From NCBI RefSeq assembly GCF_000719095.1, contig NZ_JOEH01000010.1:1-64000 (forward strand): DNA of 64,000 nucleotides, given 5' to 3'. The position numbers and the translations under genes are program-made. Origin of the DNA: Streptacidiphilus jeojiense (GTDB lineage Bacteria > Actinomycetota > Actinomycetes > Streptomycetales > Streptomycetaceae). This document shows positions 26,277 to 35,100 of the stretch, in pieces. The notes under the pieces were generated by a model that was not told the origin of the DNA, did not search any database, and saw only the letters and a list, made by a program, of their open reading frames with translations. How positions within the stretch are numbered: the stretch's first letter is position 1; each line of letters begins with the position of its first letter.

Positions 26277-27386
26277 TCAGCCGTGCAGGTTCCAGGTGAC
26301 CGTCCTGGTCATCCCGGTCGCCCGGAACGCCTCGTCCCGAACCCAGGGGGTGGTGTCCCGGACCGTCACGGTGACCACGGCGCTCTGTCCCGGGGCCAGC
26401 CCGAGGCGGCCCGCGTCCAGGGTGTCGCCGGCCACGGCGGCGGCCGGCGCCGGACGGCCGTCCAGCCGCCAGGTCACCTGGAGCCGCCGCCCGCCGGCCA
26501 GCGGCAGCGGGAAGACCTGGAGCTTCGGCAGCCCCGCCACCGCGCCCGCGGCCGGCGTGGCCCGGTCGACCGGCGACACCTGACGGTAGATCGACTCGAT
26601 GACCGCCTCCCGGGACGGCAGGTTGTAGACCCCGCCGAGGGTGCGCATGATCGAGTCCCTGGTCGGCCGGTACAGGCCGTTGCCGCTGCGGTAGGCCCCC
26701 ACCGTGCCGCCGCTGGGGTCGGCCGCGCCCAGCCAGCGCCACCACTTGACCCGGTCGGCGCGCATCGCCCCGGCGTCCGCGGCGGAGAGGTTGGGGTAGG
26801 AGCTGTCGGCGGGCGCGGAGTCGTACTCGTCGCCCAGGCCGCCGACGGTGTGGCCCATCTCATGCTGGATGATCTTCGGGGCGTCCGGGGACCCGGCCGC
26901 CAGGGTGGTGGTCGCCCCGCCGCCCTCGCCGCCGTACCGGTCCGAGTCGGCGAGCGCCAGCAGGTACTGCGGTCCGGCCGGTTCGCCGGCCCTGGACGCC
27001 ACCGCGGCGTCGTCGGCGCACAGCAGCCGGGTGATGCCGTCGCAGCCGAAGTGCATGCCCAGCGGCGAGCCCTGGCGCAGCCCAGACTGCTGGGAGACCA
27101 CATCGACCCGGCGGACGTCGAAGAAGTGCTGGTAGGTGCGGAACGGCTCCACCGCGGTCAGCGCCTGCCACACGGCCGCCGCCTGCGCCCGGTAGCGGGG
27201 CAGGTCGGCGGCCGTGTAGCCGTCGCCCAACAGGACCAGGGTGATCCGCTTCGCCGGATCCCCGTTGTTCACCACCAGTGATCCGCTGCCGGCCGCCTCG
27301 GCCCGCACCGGCCCCCGGGCCAGCAGTGCGAGCACCATCAGCAGCACCGAAACGGACAGGACCAAGGCACGGGCCCTGGGTCGCAT
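26277..27386 (-). CDS. Secreted M64 family metallopeptidase, 369 aa
   Basis: A signal peptide (MRPRARALVLSVSVLLMVLA, then RGPVRAEAA) leads into the M64 marker ITLVLLGDGYTAAD. The zinc site HEMGHTVGGLGDEYD supplies HExxH and the downstream Glu/Asp. The C-terminal domain (about residues 250-369) is beta-rich. M64 contains the Clostridium ramosum IgA peptidase; environmental actinobacterial members probably degrade other extracellular proteins. The ATG is preferred to upstream alternatives because it starts the signal peptide. Confidence 0.85.
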   Translation of the reverse strand: MRPRARALVLSVSVLLMVLALLARGPVRAEAAGSGSLVVNNGDPAKRITLVLLGDGYTAADLPRYRAQAAAVWQALTAVEPFRTYQHFFDVRRVDVVSQQSGLRQGSPLGMHFGCDGITRLLCADDAAVASRAGEPAGPQYLLALADSDRYGGEGGGATTTLAAGSPDAPKIIQHEMGHTVGGLGDEYDSAPADSSYPNLSAADAGAMRADRVKWWRWLGAADPSGGTVGAYRSGNGLYRPTRDSIMRTLGGVYNLPSREAVIESIYRQVSPVDRATPAAGAVAGLPKLQVFPLPLAGGRRLQVTWRLDGRPAPAAAVAGDTLDAGRLGLAPGQSAVVTVTVRDTTPWVRDEAFRATGMTRTVTWNLHG

Positions 27387-27493
27387 GGGGTACTCCTCCG
27401 CCTGTGGACAACGCAGTCCGCGAAGGAGTACCCAGCGGCCCCGGGCGACCACGCGTCACCCGTTAGGCCTTCACTCGTACGTGGCTGAGCCGC

Positions 27494-28897
27494 TCAACCC
27501 CAGCTGATGAGGCGTTTGGGCTGCTCCAGGATGGCCGCCGTGTCGGCGAGCACCCGGGAGCCGAGCTCGCCGTCGACCATGCGGTGGTCGAAGGAGAGCG
27601 CAAGGGTGGTCACCAGGCGCGGCACCACCCGGCCCTTGTGCACCCAGGGCAGCTCCCTGACCTGGCCGAAGGCCAGGATGGCGGCCTCGCCCGGGTTGAG
27701 GATCGGGGTGCCCGAGTCGACGCCGAAGACGCCGACGTTGGTGATGGTGACCGTGCCGCCCTGCATGTCCGCCGGGGAGGTGCGGCCCTCGCGGGCGGTC
27801 TCGATCAGCGCGGTCAGCGACTGCGCCAGCTCGGCCAGGCTCTGCGAGCCCGCGTCCTTGATGTTGGGGACGATCAGCCCGCGCGGGGTGGCCGCGGCGA
27901 TGCCGAGGTTGATCCGGCGCTTCACCACGATCTCCTGGTTGGCCTCGTCCCAGGCGGAGTTGACCTCCGGGTGCCTGCGGATCGCGGTCAGCAGTGCCCT
28001 GGCGACCAGGAGCAGCGGGCTGACCCTGACGTTCGGGCCCAGCTCGCCGCTGGCCTTGAGGCTGCGCACCAGCTTCATGGTGCGGGTGACGTCGACCTGC
28101 ACCCACTCGGTGACGTGCGGCGCGGTGAACGCCGAGGCCACCATGGCCTGCGCGGTGGCCTTGCGGACGCCCTTGATCGGGACCCGCAGGTCGCCGTCGC
28201 CGCTGGTCACGGCCAGGACCGGCGGGGCCGGGACGGGCGCGGCGGCGACCGCCGGCGCCGGGACGGCTGCCGGGGCCGCGACGGCGTGGACGTCCTCGCG
28301 GGTGATGGTGCCGTGCGGGCCGGTGGGGGTGACCGTGCGCAGGTCGATGCCCAGGTCCTTGGCCAGCTTGCGCACCGGCGGCTTCGCCAGCGGACGCTCC
28401 TCGGCGACCGGGGCGGGCGCCGGGGCGGCCACCGGGGCCGGAGCCGCGACGGGTGCCGTGACGGGCGCCGTCGCGGGGACGGAGGCCGGCGGGGTCAGCG
28501 CCACCTTGCGGGGGCGGCGGCGGGAGGCGCCGGAGCGCGGTCCGTAACCGACCAGCACCTCGCGGCGCTCGGGCTCCGGCTCGGCCTCGACGGGCGCTGC
28601 CGCGGTTGTCCCCGTTTCGGGGACAGGTCCGGCGGCGCCGCCCTCGACGGCCACAGTGATGATCACCTGGCCGACGTCGACCGTGGTGCCCTCGTCGAAG
28701 AACAGCTCGCGGACCACCCCGTCGAAGGGGATCGGCAGTTCCACGGCCGCCTTGGCGGTCTCGACCTCGCAGACCACCTGTCCGTCGGTGACGGTGTCAC
28801 CGGGCTGGACGTACCACTTCAGGATCTCGGCCTCGGTCAGTCCCTCGCCCACGTCGGGCATCTTGAACTGACGTACCGACTCGACTGCTGTCGTCAT
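27494..28897 (-). CDS. bkdC: 2-oxoacid dehydrogenase E2 (acyltransferase), 467 aa
   Basis: The N-terminal lipoyl domain has the lipoylation lysine in EVETAKAAVELP (about residue 50). An Ala/Pro-rich linker leads to the E1/E3-binding domain (VRKLAKDLGIDLRTVTP, then GTITREDV) and the catalytic domain with SFDHRMVDGELG. It transfers the branched-chain acyl group from E1 to CoA. The product feeds branched fatty acid and macrolide precursor pools. It is the third gene of the operon, 17 bases behind E1 beta; no E3 gene is present here. Confidence 0.93.
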   Translation of the reverse strand: MTTAVESVRQFKMPDVGEGLTEAEILKWYVQPGDTVTDGQVVCEVETAKAAVELPIPFDGVVRELFFDEGTTVDVGQVIITVAVEGGAAGPVPETGTTAAAPVEAEPEPERREVLVGYGPRSGASRRRPRKVALTPPASVPATAPVTAPVAAPAPVAAPAPAPVAEERPLAKPPVRKLAKDLGIDLRTVTPTGPHGTITREDVHAVAAPAAVPAPAVAAAPVPAPPVLAVTSGDGDLRVPIKGVRKATAQAMVASAFTAPHVTEWVQVDVTRTMKLVRSLKASGELGPNVRVSPLLLVARALLTAIRRHPEVNSAWDEANQEIVVKRRINLGIAAATPRGLIVPNIKDAGSQSLAELAQSLTALIETAREGRTSPADMQGGTVTITNVGVFGVDSGTPILNPGEAAILAFGQVRELPWVHKGRVVPRLVTTLALSFDHRMVDGELGSRVLADTAAILEQPKRLISWG

Positions 28898-28914
28898 GAC
28901 GTCTCCTCAACCCC

Positions 28915-29913
28915 TCAGAAGGCCATGGCGCGGTCGACGGCGTCGAGCACCCGGTCCAGGTCCGGCAGGAAGGCGTCCTCGACCCGCGACGGCGGGTAGG
29001 GGGCGAAGTAGCCGCCGACGCGCAGCACCGGGGCCTCCAGCGAGTAGAAGCAGCGCTCGGTGATCCGCGCCGCCAGCTCGGCACCCATCCCCAGGAACAC
29101 CGGGGCCTCGTGCACCACCACGGCGCGGCCGGTCCGCCTGACCGACTGCTCCAGGGTGTCGAAGTCGACCGGGGACAGCGAGCGCAGGTCCACGACCTCC
29201 AGCTTCAGCCCGTCCTCGGCGGCGGCCTCGGCCGCCTCCAGGCAGACCTTGACCATCGGCCCGTAGGCGATCAGGGTCAGGTCGGTGCCGGTACGGGCGA
29301 CCCTGGCCCGGTGCAGCTCCAGCTCCGGGGCGCCGTTCGGGTCCAGCTGGCCCTTGTCCCAGTAGCGCCGCTTGGGCTCCAGGAAGATCACCGGGTCGTC
29401 CGAGGCGATGGCCTGGCGCAGCATCCAGTGCGCGTCCGCCGGGTTGGACGGGGCGACCACCTTGAGGCCCGCGGTGTGGGCGAAGTACGCCTCGTGGGAC
29501 TCGCTGTGGTGCTCCACCGCGCCGATGCCACCGGCGAACGGGATCCGGATGGTCACCGGGAGCTTGATGTGGCCCAGCGCGCGGGCGTGCATCTTGGCCA
29601 GCTGGGTGACGATCTGGTCGAACGCCGGGTACACGAACCCGTCGAACTGGATCTCCACCACCGGGCGGTAGCCGCGCAGGGCCAGGCCGATCGCGGTGCC
29701 GACGATGCCGGACTCGGCCAGCGGGGTGTCGATCACCCGCTCCTCGCCGAAGTCCTTGTGCAGTCCGTCGGTGACCCGGAACACGCCCCCGAGGCGGCCC
29801 ACGTCCTCGCCCATGACCAGCGTCTTCGGGTTCTCGTCCAGGGAGCGGCGCAGCGCCTCGTTGAGCGCCTGCACCATGGTCCAGGACTTCTTCGTGCCGG
29901 TCTCGACCGCCAT
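28915..29913 (-). CDS. bkdB: Branched-chain 2-oxoacid dehydrogenase E1 beta, 332 aa
   Basis: The transketolase-like Pyr domain starts with MVQALNEALRRSLDENPKTL, followed by MGEDVGRLGGVFRVT and the TPP-activating glutamate region TPLAESGIVGTAIG. The C-terminal domain contains GRAVVVHEAPVFLGMGAELA. It pairs with E1 alpha to decarboxylate 2-oxo acids from Val, Leu and Ile. Its ATG overlaps the E1 alpha stop (ATGA). The branched-chain rather than acetoin or pyruvate assignment rests on context and similarity from memory. Confidence 0.93.
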   Translation of the reverse strand: MAVETGTKKSWTMVQALNEALRRSLDENPKTLVMGEDVGRLGGVFRVTDGLHKDFGEERVIDTPLAESGIVGTAIGLALRGYRPVVEIQFDGFVYPAFDQIVTQLAKMHARALGHIKLPVTIRIPFAGGIGAVEHHSESHEAYFAHTAGLKVVAPSNPADAHWMLRQAIASDDPVIFLEPKRRYWDKGQLDPNGAPELELHRARVARTGTDLTLIAYGPMVKVCLEAAEAAAEDGLKLEVVDLRSLSPVDFDTLEQSVRRTGRAVVVHEAPVFLGMGAELAARITERCFYSLEAPVLRVGGYFAPYPPSRVEDAFLPDLDRVLDAVDRAMAF

Positions 29914-31076
29914 CAGTCGTCCTCCCCGTCCGTCAGTTCAGCCGCCGCGCTCGCGAACGAGGACGCGTAGGCGAGGTAGCCCTCGCGCTCCTCGTCGACC
30001 AGGGCGTGCCCCTCCGCGTACACATGCTCGAAGATCGAGGACGGGTCGGGGTCCGGCATGGTGCGCACGCCCTCGCGGACCCGGCGGGCCAGCTGCTCGC
30101 TCTCGGCCTCCACCGACTCCAGGAAGGCGCTGTCCGCCCAGCCCTCGCGGACCAGGTGGGCCTTCAGCCGCTCGATGGGGTCCTTGAGCTTCCAGGACTC
30201 CAGCTCCTCGGCGATCCGGTAGCGGGTCGGGTCGTCCGAGGTGGTGTGGGCGCCCATCCGGTAGGTGAAGGCCTCGATCAGCACCGGGCCCTGCCCGGTC
30301 CTGGCGTGGTCCAGCGCCCAGCGGGTGACCGCCAGGCAGGCCAGCACGTCGTTGCCGTCCACCCGCACGCCCGGGAAGCCGAAGCCGGAGGCGCGCTGGT
30401 AGAGCGGCACCCGGGTCTGCTTCTCGGTGGGCTCGGAGATGGCCCACTGGTTGTTCTGGCAGAAGAACACCACCGGGGCCTGGTACACCGAGGCGAAGGT
30501 GAAGGCCTCGGAGACGTCGCCCTGGCTGGAGGCGCCGTCGCCGAAGTAGGCGATCACCGCGTCGTCCGCGCCGTCCTTGGTGATGCCCATCGCGTAGCCG
30601 GTGGCGTGCAGCGTCTGCGAGCCGATGACGATGGTGTAGAGGTGGAAGTTCTTCTCGTCCGGGTCCCAGCCTCCGTGGTTCACCCCCCGGAACATGCCCA
30701 GCAGGTTCAGCGGGTCCACGCCCTTGCACCAGGCCACACCGTGTTCGCGGTAGGTCGGGAAGGCGTAGTCGGTGGGGCGCATCGCCCGTCCCGAGCCGAC
30801 CTGGGCGGCCTCCTGGCCCAGCAGCGAGGCCCACAGGCCCAGCTCGCCCTGGCGCTGCAGCGAGGTCGCCTCCGCGTCGAAGCGGCGGACCAGGACCAGG
30901 TCCCGGTAGATGGAGCGCAGCTCCTCCGGAGTGGTCTCCAGGGAGTAGTCAGGGTGTTCGACCCGTTCCCCCTCGGGGGTGAGCAGCTGCACCAGCTCCG
31001 GTGGGCCCGCGTCGGCGGGGCCATCGTTTGCGGCGGGGGCGGTGGTGGGCGCCCCGGCCGTGCTGTCGACGGTCAC
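29913..31076 (-). CDS. bkdA: Branched-chain 2-oxoacid dehydrogenase E1 alpha, 387 aa
   Basis: The TPP-binding motif reads GDGASSQGDVSEAFTFASV and continues to FFCQNNQWAIS. A phosphorylation-loop equivalent (HTTSDDPTRYR) is present. Two GTG codons are possible starts, six bases apart; the downstream one (VTVDSTAG) is used because GAGGAG lies at proper spacing, and the other would fall within that site. It is the first gene of bkdA-bkdB-bkdC. A stable hairpin lies in the upstream region. Confidence 0.92.
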   Translation of the reverse strand: MTVDSTAGAPTTAPAANDGPADAGPPELVQLLTPEGERVEHPDYSLETTPEELRSIYRDLVLVRRFDAEATSLQRQGELGLWASLLGQEAAQVGSGRAMRPTDYAFPTYREHGVAWCKGVDPLNLLGMFRGVNHGGWDPDEKNFHLYTIVIGSQTLHATGYAMGITKDGADDAVIAYFGDGASSQGDVSEAFTFASVYQAPVVFFCQNNQWAISEPTEKQTRVPLYQRASGFGFPGVRVDGNDVLACLAVTRWALDHARTGQGPVLIEAFTYRMGAHTTSDDPTRYRIAEELESWKLKDPIERLKAHLVREGWADSAFLESVEAESEQLARRVREGVRTMPDPDPSSIFEHVYAEGHALVDEEREGYLAYASSFASAAAELTDGEDD

Positions 31077-31228
31077 GTTCACTCCTCGGTCTCTCCGGTC
31101 TCCGCCTGTGTCCCTGGGTTAGGGCCAGTACCGGCCACCGGTCCGGTCGCCGTCTCCGTACTCGCGCGGGGTGTGCGCTGGGTGCGGATCGGCGGTAGGT
31201 GTGCCCTGATCCTGCAGGAGAACGTTAC

Positions 31229-31256
31229 CCAGCGGAAGAGCCCACTGCTCCGCTGG
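31229..31256. promoter_or_regulatory. Hairpin upstream of bkdA and the LuxR regulator gene
   Basis: CCAGCGGA (31229-31236) pairs with TCCGCTGG (31249-31256) over 12 bases. Outside it GTTAC and GTAAC are also complementary. It sits about 150 bases upstream of bkdA in the divergent region and may be an operator or leader structure. Confidence 0.45.
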
Positions 31257-31360
31257 TAGGACGTCCTCGTAACCTCCAGGTACCCCGGCCCGTGGCAAAT
31301 CAGGCTATTTTCCGGCATTCCTCCCGCATGGGCCGAGGGGCGCTGTGCGAATCTTGTGCC

Positions 31361-32014
31361 ATGACACAATCCGGGCATATCAGGGTTTTTCTCCTCGATG
31401 ACCATGAGGTCGTCCGCCGTGGCGTCCATGAGCTGCTCTCGCTGGAGGACGACATCGAGATCGTCGGCGAGGCCGGTACCGCCGCCGAGGCGCTGGTCCG
31501 CATCCCGGCGACCCGTCCCGACGTGGCCGTGCTGGACGTGCGGCTGCCGGACGGCAGCGGGGTGGAGGTCTGCCGCGAGGTCCGCTCGCAGCAGCCGGAG
31601 ATCAAGTGCCTGATGCTCACCTCGTTCTCCGACGACGAGGCGCTGTTCGACGCGATCATGGCCGGGGCCTCGGGCTACGTCCTCAAGGCGATCCGCGGCA
31701 CCGACCTGCTCTCGGCGGTCCGCGACGTCGCCGCCGGCAAGTCGCTGCTGGACCCGGTCGCCACCGGCCAGGTGCTGGCCCGGCTGCGCGAGGGCTCCCA
31801 GGAGGACGAGCGGCTGAGCGGGCTCACCAAGCAGGAGCGCAGGATCCTCGACCTGATCGGCGAGGGGATGACCAACCGGCAGATCGGCAACGAGCTGCAC
31901 CTCGCCGAGAAGACCGTGAAGAACTACGTCTCCAGCCTGCTCGCCAAGCTCGGCATGGAGCGCCGCACCCAGGCCGCGGCGTACGTGGCGAAGATGCACG
32001 CCGAGGAGCGCTGA
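31361..32014 (+). CDS. LuxR/NarL family response regulator, 217 aa
   Basis: The receiver domain contains the acidic pocket in FLLDDHEVVRRG and the phospho-acceptor aspartate in VAVLDVRLPDGSG. The LuxR HTH at the C-terminus reads LTKQERRILDLIGEGMTNRQ and ELHLAEKTVKNYVSSLLAKL. The ATG of MTQSGHIRVF is the start, though no good ribosome-binding site precedes it. No sensor kinase is adjacent, so it is an orphan regulator. It resembles DevR-type regulators. It may or may not control the divergent bkd operon. Confidence 0.88.
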   Translation: MTQSGHIRVFLLDDHEVVRRGVHELLSLEDDIEIVGEAGTAAEALVRIPATRPDVAVLDVRLPDGSGVEVCREVRSQQPEIKCLMLTSFSDDEALFDAIMAGASGYVLKAIRGTDLLSAVRDVAAGKSLLDPVATGQVLARLREGSQEDERLSGLTKQERRILDLIGEGMTNRQIGNELHLAEKTVKNYVSSLLAKLGMERRTQAAAYVAKMHAEER

Positions 32015-32114
32015 CCGCACCCGGGACGCCGCGTCACCGGACGCCGGATCAGCCCGGGCCCGCTGCTGTCAAGCGGCCACTGTTCCCAGCCGCATCAGCA
32101 GTACCATCAGCACC

Positions 32115-33170
32115 GTGACGCAGGCTCAGACACGGGCGGGGCTGCTGGACCGGGTGCACGGGATCCCGGTCGCCGGGGTGCTGCAGCGCTACGACCTCCC
32201 CGACGCCTACCCGGAGCTGACGGTGGAGCGGGTCAGCCAGGGCCTGCTCAACCGAGGGGTGAGGATCAGTGGGCCGCACGGCGGCTACTTCCTCAAGCAG
32301 TACCTGGACGACGCCGGGCACGCCTCGGGCGCCGCGATCGCCGCCCAGCACCGGGCCATAGCGGCGCTGCGCGACCGCGGGCTGCCGACCGCTCCCCCGC
32401 TCACCGCCAGGGACGGCCGCAGCAGCGTGCTGCTGCGGGGGCGCCGCTACGCCCTGTTCCCCTGGGTCGAGGGGGGCCACCGCACCGGCCGCTCGCTGGA
32501 CCGGGAGGAGTGCACCGCCCTGGGCACCCTGCTCGGCCGGATCCACGCCACCCTCGCCGAGCTGCACCCGCCGGTGCCGCAGCCCCGCTCGCTGCCGTGC
32601 GCGGACCCGGCCCAGACCGAGCGCACCATCGCCGACCTGCTGGAACGCTCCCAGCTGCGGACCCCGCAGGAGCCCTTCGACGCCCTCGCCAGGGAGCGGC
32701 TGCGGGAACGCCGCGAGCTGCTGGCCGGCTACCGGCACCGCAGGCCGCAGCCGGACGCGGCACCGCCCTCCGGCTGGGTGCACGGCGACTTCCACCACCT
32801 GAACCTGCTCTACCGGGACGCCGCCCCGGTTGCCGTGCTGGACTGGGACCGGCTCGGCATCAAGCCCTGCGCCGAGGAGGCGGTCCGGGCCTCGACGCTG
32901 TTCTTCAACCACCCCGAGACCGGGGTGCTGGACCTGTCCCGGGTGCGGCACTACGCCCGCGGCTACCGCGAGGCCTCCGGCAGCAGCCCGGAGCACCTGG
33001 CCGCGGCGGTGCACCGGGTCTGGTGGGAGCGGCTGAACGACTTCTGGATACTGCGCTGGCGCTACCAGCGCCGGGACGAGCGGGCGGACCCGCTGTTCCC
33101 GGCGGCGGCGGCGCAGCTGGTGTGGTGGTGCCAGGAGTACGAGCAGGTACTCGACGCCTGCGTGAACTGA
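32115..33170 (+). CDS. Phosphotransferase enzyme family (APH fold), 351 aa
   Basis: The kinase-like fold shows the Brenner motif WVHGDFHHLNLLYRD and the metal-binding VAVLDWDRLGIKPCAEE. The N-lobe begins near VERVSQGLLNRGVRI and GGYFLKQYL. Relatives include homoserine kinase-like and aminoglycoside or hydroxyurea phosphotransferases; the substrate is unknown. The GTG of MTQAQTRAG is the start. It stands alone, convergent with the Ser/Thr kinase gene after ten bases. Confidence 0.82.
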   Translation: MTQAQTRAGLLDRVHGIPVAGVLQRYDLPDAYPELTVERVSQGLLNRGVRISGPHGGYFLKQYLDDAGHASGAAIAAQHRAIAALRDRGLPTAPPLTARDGRSSVLLRGRRYALFPWVEGGHRTGRSLDREECTALGTLLGRIHATLAELHPPVPQPRSLPCADPAQTERTIADLLERSQLRTPQEPFDALARERLRERRELLAGYRHRRPQPDAAPPSGWVHGDFHHLNLLYRDAAPVAVLDWDRLGIKPCAEEAVRASTLFFNHPETGVLDLSRVRHYARGYREASGSSPEHLAAAVHRVWWERLNDFWILRWRYQRRDERADPLFPAAAAQLVWWCQEYEQVLDACVN

Positions 33171-33180
33171 CGCCGGCCGC

Positions 33181-34905
33181 TCAGGAGGTCGGCGGGGTGT
33201 TGGAGCCGGACGGGTCGCCGCCGGCCTGGTGGGTGGTGCTCCCGGTCGGCGTGCTGCTGGCACCGCCGGTGGGCGTCTGGCTGGCCGGCGCGCTCGGGCT
33301 GCTGGAAGCGGAGGCCGAGGCGCTCGCCGAGGCACTGGCGCTCGCACTGGCGGAACTCGACGCCGAGGCCGAACTGCTGCCGGTCGGGGTCGGGTTGCCG
33401 GTGAACGACGAGGTGCTCGGCGGCTCGGTGCTCGGAGTGGGACTGTCCGAGGGGCTCGTCGACTCGGTCGGCGCCTGCGAGGACACCGTGTCCGAGGGCG
33501 TCGCCGGGGCCGACGAACTGGTGGAGGCCCCGGGGGAGTTGTTGCTGCCGTTCTGCATCGCCAGCACCACCCCGATGGTGATCGCCGCGATCGCGACCAG
33601 CACCGCGACCACCGCGAACAGGGCCCGGCGGTTGCCGTCCCCCTCGTCGGCCCCGTCGTTGGGGTCCTGGTAGCGGGGCGGGACCGGGCTGCCGGGGTCG
33701 GCCGGCATGGCCCGGGTGCCCATCGGCGGGGTGCCCACGGTGCGGCCGACGACGGTCGGCGCCATCGCGGCGGCCGCGGCGCTGGGCAGCAGTTCGGTCG
33801 GACCGGTGGCCGAGCCCAGGGTGCGCAGGGCGTGCTGCACATGGGCCCGGAACTCGTCGGCGCTCTGGAAGCGGTCGTCCGGCTCCTTGGCCAGCGAGCG
33901 CAGCACCAGTGCGTCCAGCGAGGCCGGCACCCGGGAGTTGGCCTGCGACGGCGGCACCGGCGGGTCCTGGACGTGCTGGTACACCACCGACAGCGGGGTG
34001 TCGCCGGTGAACGGCGGACGCAGCGTCAGCAGCTCGTAGAGCATGCAGCCGGTCGCGTAGAGGTCGGAGCGGTGGTCCACGGACTTGCCGAGGGCCTGCT
34101 CCGGGGACAGGTACTGCGGGGTGCCCATGACCATGCCGGTCTGGGTCATGGTGCTGGTGGCACCGGTCAGCGCACGGGCGATGCCGAAGTCCATCACCTT
34201 GACCGCACCGGTGTTGGTGATGATGACGTTGGCCGGCTTGATGTCCCGGTGCACGATGCCGTGGCGGTGGCTGTAGGCCAGCGCCTCCAGGATCCCGGCG
34301 GTGATGATCAGGGCCTGGCTGACCGGCGGCGGCTCGTCGCCCTGCAGCAGTTCGCGGACCGTGTGGCCCTCGACCAGCTCCATCACGATGTAGGGGACGG
34401 TCTCCCCGCGCTGCGCCTCCTCGCCGGTGTCGTAGACCGCGACGACGGCGTGGTGGTTGAGCGAGGCGACCGAGTGCGCCTCCCGGGTGAAGCGGATCCG
34501 CGCCGTGGTGTCCTCGGCGAGCTCCGGGCGGAGCACCTTGATGGCGACGGTACGGCCCAGCCGTACGTCCCTGGCCGCGAACACCTCGGCCATGCCGCCC
34601 CGGCCCAGACGGTGCGTCAGCCGGTAGCGGCCCTCGCCGAAGACGGACAGACCGCTGGTGGAACTGACCGAGGGCTCCTCGGCACCGGGACCCTGGCCGG
34701 GGGCACCGGGGAACGGGCTGCCCTGGACCGGGGTCTGCGCGGGGTCGCCGTAGCCGCCGCCGTAGCCGGGGGCACCGTAGCCGCCGGGGGTGCCGGCGCC
34801 GCCGATCATCGGATGGCCGACCGTGGGGGTCTCGCCCGGGCCGCCGCTCTCGGGGTCACCGGGTCCGGTGCCTGCCCCGCCGTCGGCCTGCTCGTTGTCT
34901 GCCAT
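33181..34905 (-). CDS. Membrane Ser/Thr protein kinase, 574 aa
   Basis: A Gly/Pro-rich cytoplasmic N-terminus of about 90 residues precedes a PknB-type kinase domain: GRGGMAEVFAARD, the lysine in VAIKVLRPEL, HRDIKPANV, DFGIARAL and GTPQYLSPEQALGK. A single membrane helix (FAVVAVLVAIAAITIGVVLAM) is followed by an extracellular Ser/Thr/Pro-rich tail with an Ala-Ser repeat of about 30 residues. No PASTA domain is present. The ATG is chosen because GGCGGAGAG precedes it. It follows another kinase gene on the same strand. Confidence 0.92.
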   Translation of the reverse strand: MADNEQADGGAGTGPGDPESGGPGETPTVGHPMIGGAGTPGGYGAPGYGGGYGDPAQTPVQGSPFPGAPGQGPGAEEPSVSSTSGLSVFGEGRYRLTHRLGRGGMAEVFAARDVRLGRTVAIKVLRPELAEDTTARIRFTREAHSVASLNHHAVVAVYDTGEEAQRGETVPYIVMELVEGHTVRELLQGDEPPPVSQALIITAGILEALAYSHRHGIVHRDIKPANVIITNTGAVKVMDFGIARALTGATSTMTQTGMVMGTPQYLSPEQALGKSVDHRSDLYATGCMLYELLTLRPPFTGDTPLSVVYQHVQDPPVPPSQANSRVPASLDALVLRSLAKEPDDRFQSADEFRAHVQHALRTLGSATGPTELLPSAAAAAMAPTVVGRTVGTPPMGTRAMPADPGSPVPPRYQDPNDGADEGDGNRRALFAVVAVLVAIAAITIGVVLAMQNGSNNSPGASTSSSAPATPSDTVSSQAPTESTSPSDSPTPSTEPPSTSSFTGNPTPTGSSSASASSSASASASASASASASASSSPSAPASQTPTGGASSTPTGSTTHQAGGDPSGSNTPPTS

Positions 34906-35100
34906 TACTCTCCGCCGTCGGTCGTTCGCCTGTGCACCGCTCCCGCATTCCGCTCGGGGCCGGAGGATCACCCGTGCCCGGCCGGCCGCTCACACTCCGC
35001 ACACGATGCGCCGACCGGTAGGACCCATCAGGTGCACGCTACTGGTTTTTCGCCGCTCACGTGTCCACCGATCATCGTGTGGCCCCGGCCCGGGCCCGGT
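34906..35100. other. Intergenic region between the two kinase genes
   Basis: No gene is seen. The segment near 35070-35098 is rich in C and G (tggccccggcccgggcccgg) and could form a hairpin behind the upstream kinase gene. The other part may hold the promoter of the downstream kinase. Confidence 0.4.

Noticed and set aside
33310..33400. Possible tandem DNA repeat or CRISPR-like array
   Set aside because: It is the coding sequence of the Ala-Ser repeat in the kinase tail. There are no spacers or direct repeats of CRISPR type.
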